A stretch of DNA of 64,000 nucleotides from an uncultured Pseudohongiella sp. (GCA_951812715.1 OX638323.1:3452577-3516576); one strand, 5' to 3'; counted from the first letter of the stretch, positions 10,000 through 19,096 are shown. Notes: generated by a model from the letters alone, not told the origin. A program made the numbers and translations.

Positions 10000-10569
10000 A
10001 TGACAATAAAATCGGACCGATGGATCAGGATGATGGTGAAAGAACAGCGGATGATCGAGCCGTTCGAGCCGGGCCAGGTTCGCCATAACGGTGGCCGCAA
10101 GCTGATTTCCTACGGCACCTCGAGCTACGGTTACGATGTGCGTTGCGCGAACGAGTTCAAGATCTTTACCAATGTGCATACCACGGCCGTGGTGGATCCG
10201 AAGAATTTCGACGAAACCAGTTTCGTCAGCATTGAAGAGCCGTCCTGCATCATCCCGCCCAATTCCTTCGCCCTCGCGCGCACGGTGGAGTACTTCCGTA
10301 TTCCCGCCAACGTGCTGACCGTTTGTCTTGGAAAATCGACTTATGCCCGCTGCGGCATCATCGTCAATGTCACGCCGCTGGAGCCGGAATGGGAGGGGCA
10401 CGTTACTCTGGAGTTTTCCAACACGACCCCGCTGCCGGCCAAGATTTATGCCGGCGAAGGCGCCGCGCAGATGCTGTTCTTTGAAAGCGACGAGCGTTGC
10501 GAAACCACATATCGCGAGCGTAGCGGCAAGTACATGGGTCAGAAGGGAGTTACCCTGCCCAAGGCCTGA
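10000..10569 (+). CDS. dcd: dCTP deaminase
   Basis: Trimeric enzyme that deaminates dCTP to dUTP in dTMP synthesis. 189 residues. Conserved blocks: [23 protein letters not shown] is N-terminal. [22 protein letters not shown], then [30 protein letters not shown], carry the nucleotide-binding and catalytic residues (the serine-arginine motif is changed locally to KSTYARCG, as in other gammaproteobacteria). The ATG at 10000 follows GAGAGG at good spacing. It stands divergent from the rubredoxin-metG pair. Confidence 0.97.
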   Translation: MTIKSDRWIRMMVKEQRMIEPFEPGQVRHNGGRKLISYGTSSYGYDVRCANEFKIFTNVHTTAVVDPKNFDETSFVSIEEPSCIIPPNSFALARTVEYFRIPANVLTVCLGKSTYARCGIIVNVTPLEPEWEGHVTLEFSNTTPLPAKIYAGEGAAQMLFFESDERCETTYRERSGKYMGQKGVTLPKA

Positions 10570-10895
10570 GCAGCGTCAGGCAAGTGACAAACAGACAAAA
10601 ATTTGGCGCTACTGACCGGGATGTCAATAAACCGACCTTGCCAACGTCGCTCTGCGATATCTTGATTCTTACGTAACTATCTGAATTTTCTTTCTTTTTG
10701 TTGATAATTATCAACAAAAACCGTATTGGAACGGTTCTTGCTCTAACTATTTTATCGGCTTAGTTCTCATGGCTTTAAGCCCGATCCGGCAGGCAACAAC
10801 CGGCAGCTAATCCATACATCGACAGGATGCCGAATAAGTTTAGCGTTGCGAATCGGAACTGACGCCAAAAGCGGAACAAAGGACAACAGGGAATC
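10570..10895 (+). other. Gene-free AT-rich stretch between dcd and fliA
   Basis: 326 nt without a supportable gene, clearly richer in A and T than its surroundings. It probably carries the fliA promoter. Its only clear structure is the 26 nt palindrome listed separately. No tRNA or riboswitch fold was recognised. Confidence 0.6.
10695..10720. promoter_or_regulatory. 26-bp perfect palindrome upstream of fliA
   Basis: Perfect 26 nt palindrome with core GTTGATAATTATCAAC, flanked by T5 on the left and A5 on the right. It lies about 175 nt before the fliA start and 126 nt after the dcd stop. It could be an operator for a dimeric regulator; the GATAAT/ATTATC halves recall Fur-type sites but lack the usual spacing. 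It could also be a weak AT-rich terminator hairpin for dcd. Function not established. Confidence 0.55.
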
Positions 10896-11627
10896 ATGAG
10901 TTCGGCAAGAGATTTTTTAGCGGAACGAGAGGATAGCAAGGATTGGGCTCGTCAGACGGTGGAGAAATATGCGCCGCTGGTAAATCGTATCGCTCGCCAT
11001 TTATTGGCCCGGATGCCGGCAAATGTGCAAGTCGACGATCTGGTGCAGTCCGGCATGATTGGCTTGCTCGATGCCGCCGGCAAATACGACAAGACCAAGG
11101 GCGCCAGTTTCGAGACCTATGCCGGCATTCGCATCCAGGGCGCCATGCTCGACGAAGTCCGCAAAGGCGACTGGACTCCGCGCTCGGTGCATCGCAAGTC
11201 CCGCGATGTGGCGAAGGCGATCCAGAAAGTCGAAGCGCGCACAGGCCGTCATGCCACCGATAAAGAGATAGCCGGCGAACTGAATACCGATCTCGATTCC
11301 TATTACCACATCTTGCAGGACGCCACGGGTACGCGCCTGTTCAGTTTCGACGAGATCAGCGAAGGCGCCGACCCGGTACTCGAAATGGTGGACGGCGACC
11401 TGCCCGACCCACTCGACAACTTGCAGCAGAACCGGTTCCGTCAGGAACTGGCCAAATCCATCGACGCCTTGCCGGAGCGGGAAAAGCTGGTGCTGTCGCT
11501 ATATTACGACGAAGAACTCAACCTCAAGGAAATCGGCGAAATTATCGGCGTGAGCGAATCGCGGGTAAGCCAGATTCACAGCCAGGCTGCCTTGCGCCTG
11601 CGATCCAGAATGTCCCAATGGCGCTAG
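10896..11627 (+). CDS. fliA: RNA polymerase sigma factor FliA (sigma-28 type)
   Basis: 243 residues. Region 2 reads YAPLVNRIARHLLARMP, then VDDLVQSGMIGLLDAAGKYD and FETYAGIRIQGAMLDEVRKGDW. Region 3 follows, and region 4 is PEREKLVLSLYYDEELNLKEIGEIIGVSESRVSQIHSQA. This is the FliA/WhiG pattern; FliA transcribes late flagellar and chemotaxis genes. The gene stands alone: dcd lies upstream and ccmA starts 66 nt downstream. In Pseudomonas-like genomes flhF-fleN precede fliA and a che/mot block separates it from ccm. Whether this organism is flagellated cannot be told here. Confidence 0.93.
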   Translation: MSSARDFLAEREDSKDWARQTVEKYAPLVNRIARHLLARMPANVQVDDLVQSGMIGLLDAAGKYDKTKGASFETYAGIRIQGAMLDEVRKGDWTPRSVHRKSRDVAKAIQKVEARTGRHATDKEIAGELNTDLDSYYHILQDATGTRLFSFDEISEGADPVLEMVDGDLPDPLDNLQQNRFRQELAKSIDALPEREKLVLSLYYDEELNLKEIGEIIGVSESRVSQIHSQAALRLRSRMSQWR

Positions 11628-11693
11628 CGCCGGGCTCCGCCGGACCGGGTCCGTTATAATTCCGCCCGGACCATTGCATCGGAACGGCAAACA

Positions 11694-12338
11694 GTGACCG
11701 AAAATTCACAGCACTCCCGCCCGTTGCTCCAGGTCCGGGCGCTGACCTGTGAGCGGGAAGAACGCTTGCTGTTCCGCGATCTCGATTTTTCCCTCGATGC
11801 CGGCCAGGTGCTGCAGGTAAAGGGCGGCAACGGCTCCGGCAAGACTACCTTGCTGCGTATAATTTGCGGACTCAATGACGGTTACCAAGGCGAGCTGTAT
11901 TGGCAAGGCAATGCACTCACCGAACATTGGGACGACTTTCATGCCGGGCTGCTTTATATCGGTCACCGGGTGGCGGTGAATCACGTTTTGACGCCGCTGG
12001 AAAACCTGCGCTGGAGTTGCCGGCTGCACGATCCCGCCGCGGACGATGACATTTGCGGGGCGCTGGCGGAAATGGGGCTGGCCGGCTATGAAGATTCACC
12101 TTGCTATTCGCTTTCGGCGGGACAGCAGCAACGGGTATCGCTGGCCAGATTGCTGTTGAGCAGCGCGCGATTGTGGATTCTCGACGAGCCCTTCACCACG
12201 CTGGACATTGATGGCGTTGCATTGCTTGAACATTTGGTGGCGCGGCGCGCCCAGGACGGCGGGGCGGTGCTGATCACCACGCATCACAAGTTGGACCTGC
12301 CACGGTTGCGCACCTTGACCCTGGGAGTGGCGCAATGA
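11694..12338 (+). CDS. ccmA: Heme exporter ATP-binding protein CcmA
   Basis: ABC-transporter ATPase, 214 residues. Walker A is GGNGSGKTTLLRI; the signature is YSLSAGQQQRVSLARLL; Walker B is LWILDEPFTTLD; the switch histidine is in LITTHHK. With CcmB it powers release of heme-loaded CcmE from the CcmC complex in cytochrome c maturation System I. GTG start at 11694. Its end overlaps ccmB by 4 nt. First gene of a nine-gene ccm operon. Confidence 0.97.
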   Translation: MTENSQHSRPLLQVRALTCEREERLLFRDLDFSLDAGQVLQVKGGNGSGKTTLLRIICGLNDGYQGELYWQGNALTEHWDDFHAGLLYIGHRVAVNHVLTPLENLRWSCRLHDPAADDDICGALAEMGLAGYEDSPCYSLSAGQQQRVSLARLLLSSARLWILDEPFTTLDIDGVALLEHLVARRAQDGGAVLITTHHKLDLPRLRTLTLGVAQ

Positions 12339-13018
12339 TCCGCGCCAGTGTCGGCGCCGCGTTCCGGGCAACGCTCAAACGCGATCTGCTGATCAGCGTG
12401 AAACGGCGCAACGACATCCTCAACCCTTTCATGTTCTTCATCATCGTGGTGACGCTGTTTCCCATAGGCATCAGTCCGGAAAGCGCCATGTTACGGCAGC
12501 TAGCGGCGGGCGTGGTCTGGATCTCGGTGCTGCTGGCGTCGATGCTTGCCATGGACAGCTTGTACCGCTCGGATTACGAGGACGGTTCGCTGGAGCAACT
12601 GTTGCTCAGCTCCCAGCCGCTCTACCTGCTCGTGTTCGCCAAGAACATCGCCCACTGGCTGGTCAGCGGGCTGCCGGTAATCCTGGTTTCGCCCTTGCTG
12701 GCCTATATGCTGAGTCTGCCGGCCGACGGCTACCTGACACTGGTGGCCTCGTTGCTGCTCGGCACGCCGGTAGTCGGCATGCTCGGCTCGATCGCGGTGG
12801 CGCTTACCGTCGGCCTTGGCAGCCGCGGCCTGATCCTGGCGGTCATCACCGTGCCCATGAGCGTGCCGGTACTGATTTTCGGAACGCTGGCGGTGCAGAA
12901 TTCCCTGGCCGGCGGTTCGCCGCTTGGCTATCTCGCGCTACTTGGCGCCATGTTGGCGGCGGCGGTCAGTCTGGCGCCGGTGGCGACAGCGGCCGCGCTG
13001 CGGATTACGCTGAATTAG
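12335..13018 (+). CDS. ccmB: Heme exporter permease CcmB
   Basis: 227-residue integral membrane protein with about six hydrophobic segments. It starts with a basic cytoplasmic stretch (FRATLKRDLLISVKRRNDILNP) and has the family core WISVLLASMLAMDSLYRSD followed by YEDGSLEQLLLS. It forms the membrane part of the CcmAB ABC complex. Translationally coupled to ccmA by an ATGA overlap. A 139 nt gap separates it from ccmC. Confidence 0.95.
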   Translation: MIRASVGAAFRATLKRDLLISVKRRNDILNPFMFFIIVVTLFPIGISPESAMLRQLAAGVVWISVLLASMLAMDSLYRSDYEDGSLEQLLLSSQPLYLLVFAKNIAHWLVSGLPVILVSPLLAYMLSLPADGYLTLVASLLLGTPVVGMLGSIAVALTVGLGSRGLILAVITVPMSVPVLIFGTLAVQNSLAGGSPLGYLALLGAMLAAAVSLAPVATAAALRITLN

Positions 13019-13157
13019 CGAACGCCGAGGATTCGCGAACCGGTCAAGCCAGGGGAACCGTGACAGTTTGTAGCCTCGGCCTTAGCATTACGGCGGCTTC
13101 GGTTACAATTACGGCCTGCGCGGCCCGCTGGCCTCGCGATCGATGCAAGAGGTAGTA

Positions 13158-13913
13158 ATGGCTGGCAGATGGCAATGGTTTCACCGGCTCGGTTCGCCGA
13201 AGTGGTTTTATGAAAAGACCACCAGGTGGCTGCCCTGGCTGATCGGAGTCATGGCGCTGTTGCTGGCCGTGGGCATAGTCTGGGCCTTACTGTTTCTGCC
13301 ACCGGACTATCAGCAGGGACACACTTCCCGCATCCTCGTGGTGCATGTGGCGGTGGCCGGCGCTTCATTGTCCTTTTTCCCGCTGATGGCCGTAGCCGGC
13401 ACGGTCACCCTGGTCTGGCGCATCAAGTTGGCCGACATGGTGGCAAAGAACGCGGCGCCGCTGGGCGCGTGGTTTACCTTTCTTACCCTTGCGACCGGCT
13501 CTATCTGGGGCAGTGTGAGTTGGGGAACCTGGTGGGAATGGACCGACAGCCGGCTGGTTTCAATGCTGTTTCAGTTTTTCCTGCTGCTTGGGGTAATTTC
13601 GCTGCGCACCGCCATTGAAAGCGCTGAAACCGCCGCGCGCGCCTGCGCGCTGCTGTCCATCGTTGGCTGTATCAATGTGGTAATCATCAAGTATTCGGTG
13701 GCATGGTGGAACACCTTGCATCAGCCGCCGAGTCCGATTTCCATGGAAGTCGGCAGTCCCAACGGGCCCGAATTCTGGGTCGCCACCGCGATCATGATCG
13801 TGGGGGTCTACCTGTTTCTCGCGGTGAGCCTGATTTTGGCGACGCGCAACGAAATTCTCGAGCGGGAGAACAAGGCGCAATGGGTGCGGGAATTGGCGCT
13901 GCGATCGCGCTAG
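13158..13913 (+). CDS. ccmC: Heme handling protein CcmC
   Basis: About 251 residues, six membrane segments. It presents heme to CcmE. The two axial histidines are placed as expected, in RILVVHVAVAG and in WWNTLHQPPSP. The periplasmic tryptophan-rich (WWD) motif reads WGTWWEWTDSRL; compared with the usual WGxWWxWDxR it has one extra residue before the Asp. I chose the ATG at 13158 because AGAGG lies 5 nt before it; an in-frame ATG at 13143 would add five residues. Confidence 0.94.
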   Translation: MAGRWQWFHRLGSPKWFYEKTTRWLPWLIGVMALLLAVGIVWALLFLPPDYQQGHTSRILVVHVAVAGASLSFFPLMAVAGTVTLVWRIKLADMVAKNAAPLGAWFTFLTLATGSIWGSVSWGTWWEWTDSRLVSMLFQFFLLLGVISLRTAIESAETAARACALLSIVGCINVVIIKYSVAWWNTLHQPPSPISMEVGSPNGPEFWVATAIMIVGVYLFLAVSLILATRNEILERENKAQWVRELALRSR

Positions 13914-13986
13914 CAATGATGGGGCAAGCAAATCAGGCGGGGATAAATTTGCGCGGGCGCAAGCGATTGGCGGAGATAGGATAAGC

Positions 13987-14253
13987 ATGCTCACTGGTAT
14001 ACAATTCGACAGTTTAAGCGAATTTTTCGCGATGGGCGGATACGCCTTCAATGTCTGGTCCGTTTACGCGCTGTTCGCCATATTTCTGGTCGCAAACCTG
14101 GCATTGCCCTTGCGCAGGCGCAAGTTGATCCTGCGCGGCCAAAAGCGCAGGCTGACTGTCCGCGGAGCTGACGCGGAACGCGCCGGCAAGCATGGCGACA
14201 AGGCCGGCTGGGAAGTGAGCCTGGCCGCGGAAGGCGCTGGAGAGGAGCAATGA
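13987..14253 (+). CDS. ccmD: Heme exporter protein CcmD
   Basis: 88 residues with one membrane helix ([18 protein letters not shown]), then a basic cytoplasmic tail ([13 protein letters not shown]). The [16 protein letters not shown] start is the CcmD signature. CcmD stabilises the CcmC-CcmE adduct and release through CcmAB. The acidic tail after residue 60 is longer than in E. coli CcmD (69 residues). It overlaps ccmE by 4 nt. Confidence 0.92.
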   Translation: MLTGIQFDSLSEFFAMGGYAFNVWSVYALFAIFLVANLALPLRRRKLILRGQKRRLTVRGADAERAGKHGDKAGWEVSLAAEGAGEEQ

Positions 14254-14720
14254 TGAAGCCGCATCGACGCAAACGGCTTGGAGTTATCCTGTTTATCGCT
14301 ACCGGCATGAGCGTGGCCGTAGCCCTGACGCTGTTCGCCCTGAGCCAGAACATCAACATGTTCTATTCGCCCACCCAGGTGGCGAACGGCGAGGTCGAAG
14401 CGGGCACGATGTTCAGGATCGGCGGAATGGTCAAGGACGGTTCGGTCGAACAGCATCAGGAAAGTCTGGCGGTGAGTTTCGTGACCACCGACTACACCCA
14501 CGACGTGCCGATCGAATACGAGGGCATCCTGCCGGACCTGTTCCGCGAAGGTCAGGGCATCGTTGCCGAAGGCAGGCTCAACGCGATGGGCGTATTTCAG
14601 GCCAGCCGGGTACTGGCCAAGCACGATGAGAATTACATGTCGCCGGAAGTCAGGGCCGCCCTGGAGCAGGCCGGCGCAGACCCGGAGAACCATCAGTTCA
14701 GAGCGAGCCCGGAGGACTGA
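14250..14720 (+). CDS. ccmE: Cytochrome c-type biogenesis protein CcmE (heme chaperone)
   Basis: 156 residues: a short basic N-terminus, one membrane anchor ([20 protein letters not shown]) and a periplasmic OB-fold domain. The heme-binding histidine is in the canonical [13 protein letters not shown], where heme binds covalently before passing to CcmF. Family motifs [12 protein letters not shown] and [17 protein letters not shown] are present. AGGAG precedes the double ATG; the second ATG at 14253 is equally possible. Confidence 0.97.
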   Translation: MMKPHRRKRLGVILFIATGMSVAVALTLFALSQNINMFYSPTQVANGEVEAGTMFRIGGMVKDGSVEQHQESLAVSFVTTDYTHDVPIEYEGILPDLFREGQGIVAEGRLNAMGVFQASRVLAKHDENYMSPEVRAALEQAGADPENHQFRASPED

Positions 14721-16736
14721 ATGATCCCCGAACTGGGTCAGTTCTCGCTGATTCTGGCGTTCTGCCTCAGTATTCTGCTGGGTGTAATGCCGCTGGCCGG
14801 CGCCGCCTCCGGCAACCGCCTGTGGATGAGCATGGGCCGGCCACTCAGCGCCGGCCTGTTCGTTTTCCTCGGCATTTGCCTGTTCATCCTCGGCCATGCT
14901 TTCGTCACCGATGACTTCTCGGTCCGGGTGGTCGCGGCGCAGTCGAATACTCTCCTGCCCATGCAGTACAAGGTGACAGCGCTCTGGGGCGGTCACGAAG
15001 GCAGCTTCCTGCTGTGGACTTTCATGCTATCCGGCTGGATTCTGGCCGTGGGCATGTTCAGCAAGAGCATGCCCGTGGAATTCGTCGCCCGGGTGCTCGG
15101 TGTGCTCGGACTGCTCAGTGCGAGCTATATCCTGTTCATGCTCGCCACTTCCAACCCGTTCGACCGCATGGTTCCCGTACCGCCTGCCGACGGCGCGGAC
15201 CTGAACTCCGCCCTGCAGGATATCGGCTTCATCATGCACCCGCCGACCTTGTACATGGGATATGTCGGCTACTCCGTGGTATTCGCCTTCGCCATCGCGG
15301 CCTTGCTCAGCGGCCGCCTCGACGCCGCCTGGGCGCGCTGGTCGCGGCCCTGGGCCAATGTCGCCTGGGCCATCCTGACCATCGGTATCGCGCTGGGAAG
15401 CTGGTGGGCGTATTACGAGTTGGGCTGGGGCGGCTGGTGGGCCTGGGATCCGGTGGAAAACCCGCCGCTGATCACCTGGCTGTTCGGCACGGCGCTGATT
15501 CATTCGCTGGCGGTGACCGAAAAGCGGCGCGTATTCAAGAGCTGGACGGTATTGCTCGCAATTCTTGCTTTCGCCGGCAGTCTGCTCGGCACTTTCATCA
15601 CGCGTTCAGGGCTGCTGACATCGGTGCATGCCTTTGCCAGCGATCCTTCCCGAGGGGTTTTCATTCTCGCCATTCTTGGCGTCTTCGTCGGCGGCGCCTT
15701 GTTGCTTTACGCGATTCGAGCGCCCTTGATCAAGAGTGAATTCGGTTTCGGTTCGCTTTCCCGGGAAATATTTCTGCTCGCCAACAATGTCATCCTGGTT
15801 GTTGCCGCGGCCTCGGTATTCCTCGGCACGCTTTTTCCGATGTTTTACCAGGCGTTGACCGGTGACCTGATCTCCATCGGGCCGCCGTATTTCAACATCA
15901 TTTTCGTGCCCCTGATGATCCTGCTCGTCATATTTCTCGGAATCGGACCGATCAGCCGCTGGAAAAAGACTTCGGGCACCTATTTGCAACAACAACTCGG
16001 CAAGGTGGCGGCCGCCAGTGTGCTGCTCGGCGTCGCGCTGCCGCTGATCGTCTTGCTGGACATTTCCATCCCGGCCACCATTGCCGTCGCGCTGGCGGTC
16101 TGGATCGTGCTCGGCATCGGCCGGGATCTGCTCGCCAAAACCGCCAACAAGCCCAGCCGCCTGCAAGGCCTGCGTTCGCTGACTTACGGCTACTACGGCA
16201 TGCAGGGTGCGCATTTCGGCGTTGCCGTGATGCTCGTCGGCGTCGCCCTGACCAGTTATTTCAGCAGCGAGCGAAGCATTTTGCTGCAAACCGGCGATAC
16301 GGTGGAGCTAGGTAAATACGAATTCCAGTTCGCGGGCAGCGAGCGGCTCGCCGGGCCGAACTACAATGCCAACCGGGCAACGGTTCTCGTCACTCGTGAC
16401 GGCGACGCCGTGGCGGATCTGTACCCGGAATTGCGGGTCTACCTCGCCAGCGGCACGCCGTCGACCGAAATGGCAATCGATCCGAGTTTGTGGCGCGACC
16501 TGTTAGTGATACCGGGCGAAATCCGCGACAACGGCGCCTGGACCATGACGGTGTATGTCAAACCGTTCGTACGCTGGATCTGGCTTGGCGCCATCATCAT
16601 GGCCTTGAGCGCCACCATCGCCGCTACCGACCGGCGCTATCGCAAGCTGGCGCGGGTACGCAAACAGGCAGAGGATAAGGCCGGCGAAGAAGTGGGGCAG
16701 GGCGATTTGCAACCCGTGCCGGGAGGCGGCGCATGA
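14721..16736 (+). CDS. ccmF: Cytochrome c heme lyase subunit CcmF
   Basis: 671-residue polytopic protein. It transfers heme from CcmE to apocytochrome c with CcmH and CcmI. The WWD domain reads ELGWGGWWAWDPVENPPL, and four conserved histidines are recognisable in contexts such as WGGHEGSF, FIMHPPTLYMGY, GTALIHSL and SVHAFASDPSRG. The ATG directly follows the ccmE stop. Its end overlaps ccmG by 4 nt (ATGA). Confidence 0.97.
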   Translation: MIPELGQFSLILAFCLSILLGVMPLAGAASGNRLWMSMGRPLSAGLFVFLGICLFILGHAFVTDDFSVRVVAAQSNTLLPMQYKVTALWGGHEGSFLLWTFMLSGWILAVGMFSKSMPVEFVARVLGVLGLLSASYILFMLATSNPFDRMVPVPPADGADLNSALQDIGFIMHPPTLYMGYVGYSVVFAFAIAALLSGRLDAAWARWSRPWANVAWAILTIGIALGSWWAYYELGWGGWWAWDPVENPPLITWLFGTALIHSLAVTEKRRVFKSWTVLLAILAFAGSLLGTFITRSGLLTSVHAFASDPSRGVFILAILGVFVGGALLLYAIRAPLIKSEFGFGSLSREIFLLANNVILVVAAASVFLGTLFPMFYQALTGDLISIGPPYFNIIFVPLMILLVIFLGIGPISRWKKTSGTYLQQQLGKVAAASVLLGVALPLIVLLDISIPATIAVALAVWIVLGIGRDLLAKTANKPSRLQGLRSLTYGYYGMQGAHFGVAVMLVGVALTSYFSSERSILLQTGDTVELGKYEFQFAGSERLAGPNYNANRATVLVTRDGDAVADLYPELRVYLASGTPSTEMAIDPSLWRDLLVIPGEIRDNGAWTMTVYVKPFVRWIWLGAIIMALSATIAATDRRYRKLARVRKQAEDKAGEEVGQGDLQPVPGGGA

Positions 16737-17281
16737 AAAAATTCATTTTCTACGCACCCATCGCGGCCTTTTTCGCCCTGGCCATCTTACTCTGGCGGGG
16801 GCTTTATCTCGATCCGACCGAACTGCCTTCGGTGCTGATCGACAAACCCATGCCGACTTTCGCCATGGCCACGCTGGAAGGGGAGCCCGTCGGCAATGCC
16901 GATCTGCCCGACAGTATCTTCCTGCTCAATGTATGGGGCAGCTATTGTCTGCCCTGCCTGGTCGAGCACCCGACCTTCATGCGCCTGTCGGAAGAGGGCG
17001 AGATTCCCGTGGTCGGCGTGAATTACCGCGACCGCAAGCCGCTGGCGCTTGACTGGCTTGACTTGAACGGCGATCCCTTTGCCTACAGCATCCTGGATGA
17101 AGACGGCCGTTTCGGCATCGATCTTGGCGTTTACGGCGCTCCCGAGACTTTTCTGGTCGACAGTGAAGGCGTGATCCGTTATCGCCACGTAGGTGTACTG
17201 GAAGAGAATGTCTGGCGTGAAGTCTTTTTGCCCGCTATTGCCGAATTGCGCGGCGTACCCGCGGCTCCGGCCTCACGATAG
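16733..17281 (+). CDS. ccmG: Thiol:disulfide interchange protein CcmG/DsbE
   Basis: 182 residues: an N-terminal membrane anchor and a periplasmic thioredoxin fold that keeps apocytochrome CxxCH cysteines reduced. The active site reads NVWGSYCLPCLVEHP, so CLPC with Tyr in place of the usual Trp before the first Cys. The cis-proline loop is GVYGAPETFLVD, a CcmG hallmark. It follows ccmF by overlap; ccmH begins 31 nt later. Confidence 0.95.
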   Translation: MKKFIFYAPIAAFFALAILLWRGLYLDPTELPSVLIDKPMPTFAMATLEGEPVGNADLPDSIFLLNVWGSYCLPCLVEHPTFMRLSEEGEIPVVGVNYRDRKPLALDWLDLNGDPFAYSILDEDGRFGIDLGVYGAPETFLVDSEGVIRYRHVGVLEENVWREVFLPAIAELRGVPAAPASR

Positions 17282-17312
17282 CCGGCGGTACGGCTCCCAC
17301 GCGCCTTTACTC

Positions 17313-17783
17313 ATGAACCCGTTGCGTTACTTGCTATTTCTGGTCCTGTTGCTGGCCGCCGCTCCGGGCTTGGCCCAGGTCGACGCTTTTACCTTCGAGA
17401 ACGACGAGCAACAGCAGCGTTTCCGGACCCTGTCGAACGAGTTCCGCTGCCCCATGTGCCAGAACGCCAATCTGACCGGCTCCACCGGCGGTGTTGCCGA
17501 GGACCTGCGCCGGGAAATTCATCGCATGATTCTGGCGGGCAACACCGACGCTGAGATCGAGCAGTTCATGTTCGAGCGCTACGGGGATTTCATTTTCTAC
17601 CTTCCCCGCCTGCGCGCCGATACCGTGTTGCTATGGTTCGGGCCACTGCTGTTTCTGCTGCTCGGCGGCTACATCGGCTGGCGTATTTACCGGCAGGCAA
17701 GCGGCAATCAGCAGGCAGCGACGAATGTTGGACTCGACCCGGCGGAACAGGAACGTTTGCGGCGGCTGCTTGACGATGACTGA
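17313..17783 (+). CDS. ccmH: Cytochrome c-type biogenesis protein CcmH
   Basis: 156 residues with a signal peptide (YLLFLVLLLAAAPGLAQ), the redox motif FRCPMCQNANL and a C-terminal membrane helix (VLLWFGPLLFLLLGGYIGW). CcmH cooperates with CcmG and CcmI to present apocytochrome c. I used the ATG at 17313, which begins the signal peptide; upstream in-frame starts lie inside ccmG. It overlaps ccmI by 8 nt. Confidence 0.95.
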   Translation: MNPLRYLLFLVLLLAAAPGLAQVDAFTFENDEQQQRFRTLSNEFRCPMCQNANLTGSTGGVAEDLRREIHRMILAGNTDAEIEQFMFERYGDFIFYLPRLRADTVLLWFGPLLFLLLGGYIGWRIYRQASGNQQAATNVGLDPAEQERLRRLLDDD

Positions 17784-19077
17784 ATTTACCGGCCTGTTCT
17801 GGCTCTTTTGCGCATTGCTGGTTCTGTTCGCTGCGACCTTTGTCGCCGTGCCCGTATGGCGAGCGTCACGCGGCTCGCCGGTCAGCGGCGAGACCGATCG
17901 GACCGAGGCCAATATCGCGCTGTTCCGCGAACGCAAACAGGAACTCGAAGCCGATCATGCCGCCGGCGAGATGGACCGGGAAGAGCTTGACTCCCTGTTG
18001 CTCGAATTGCAGAAAAGCCTGTTGACCGATGTCGAACCCTTGGAGCCGCCGCGCACCGAACCCCACCCCGAACAGCCCCGCGACGCGCCCCTTCCTGTCA
18101 TTCCGCGCGAAGCGAATCGGAGTCGCGGAATCTCCTTGTCCTGGCGCTCTCCGTCATTGCTCGCACCTGTGCTGTTGATCACATTGTTGCCAGTTGCCGC
18201 CTGGCTGATGTACCAGCAGTGGGGTCAACTCGATGATGTCGAACTGATGGACCAGTTCCAGCGCACGGTGCAGAACGAAAACGATCCGGAGACCGCGCGC
18301 GATCTTGTGCTAAGTCTGGGACAGGTAGTGCAGGAAAACCCGGAGCGCCCGTGGGCGTGGTATTTCCTGGGCGAAAACCTCTCTACTATCGGCAGGTTCG
18401 ATGTCGCCAACTCCGCCTACCGGCAGGCCGCCGAACGCATGAGCGCGGATGATGAAAAAGCGCTGGCGCTCGGCAGGGTGGTGCTTACCGCCTATGTCAT
18501 GGAACAACTTCAAATCACGCCGGAAGTTCAGGAACTGATCGAACAAACGCTCGAACTCAATCCTGACGAGCCTAATGTACTGCAATTGCTTGCTTCCGAT
18601 GCCCAGGAGCGCGAAGACTACGACGCCGCGATCGGGTATTGGCGCCGGCTTTCCCAGTTGAATCCCAACTCGCGGATGGCACGGGACAATATCGCCGATT
18701 TGCAGCGCCTGCGCGATGGCGCCGCCGGTGGCGGTCTCGCAATCGAAGTCACGGTATCCATCGCTGAAAGTTTGCCATTGGACCCGCAATCGCGCGTTTT
18801 CATCTCGGCCCGCAACGCCCAGGTCGAGGGCATGCTGCCGCTGGCCGTTGCCGACATCACCGTTGCCGACCTGCCGGCCCGGATCCGTCTCGACGACAGT
18901 CTGGCAGTGGGCCCGTTCAATCTCTCCTCGGCCGAGTCGGTTTACATCAGCGCCCTGATCTCGCAAGCCGGCACCGCCAATCGCGCCTCCGGCGACTATT
19001 TCGCCGAAACCGAAGCTTTTTCCCTCGAAAGCCCGCCCCAGCCAGTGGAACTGCTGATTTCCGAAATCGTTCCCTGA
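17776..19077 (+). CDS. ccmI: Cytochrome c-type biogenesis protein CcmI (TPR)
   Basis: 433 residues. Two membrane helices (about residues 7-27 and 127-145) flank a cytoplasmic loop with the conserved ALFRERKQELEAD segment. A periplasmic TPR region (about 195-310) and a C-terminal beta-rich domain follow. CcmI captures the C-terminus of apocytochromes. Residues 108-120, just before the second helix, are encoded by an interspersed palindromic repeat (18097-18135), so the linker has been altered by an insertion that kept the frame. Last gene of the ccm operon. Confidence 0.93.
   Translation: MTEFTGLFWLFCALLVLFAATFVAVPVWRASRGSPVSGETDRTEANIALFRERKQELEADHAAGEMDREELDSLLLELQKSLLTDVEPLEPPRTEPHPEQPRDAPLPVIPREANRSRGISLSWRSPSLLAPVLLITLLPVAAWLMYQQWGQLDDVELMDQFQRTVQNENDPETARDLVLSLGQVVQENPERPWAWYFLGENLSTIGRFDVANSAYRQAAERMSADDEKALALGRVVLTAYVMEQLQITPEVQELIEQTLELNPDEPNVLQLLASDAQEREDYDAAIGYWRRLSQLNPNSRMARDNIADLQRLRDGAAGGGLAIEVTVSIAESLPLDPQSRVFISARNAQVEGMLPLAVADITVADLPARIRLDDSLAVGPFNLSSAESVYISALISQAGTANRASGDYFAETEAFSLESPPQPVELLISEIVP
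18097..18135. repeat. Palindromic interspersed repeat, translated within ccmI
   Basis: 39 nt unit beginning GTCATTCCGCG and ending CGCGGAATCTCC, with inverted ends ATTCCGCG/CGCGGAAT. It matches the unit at 59426-59464 at 35 of 39 positions. It lies in frame inside ccmI and encodes the residues VIPREANRSRGIS, next to the second membrane helix. Confidence 0.85.
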
Positions 19078-19096
19078 GTTGGCAACCTGCGCGGAG

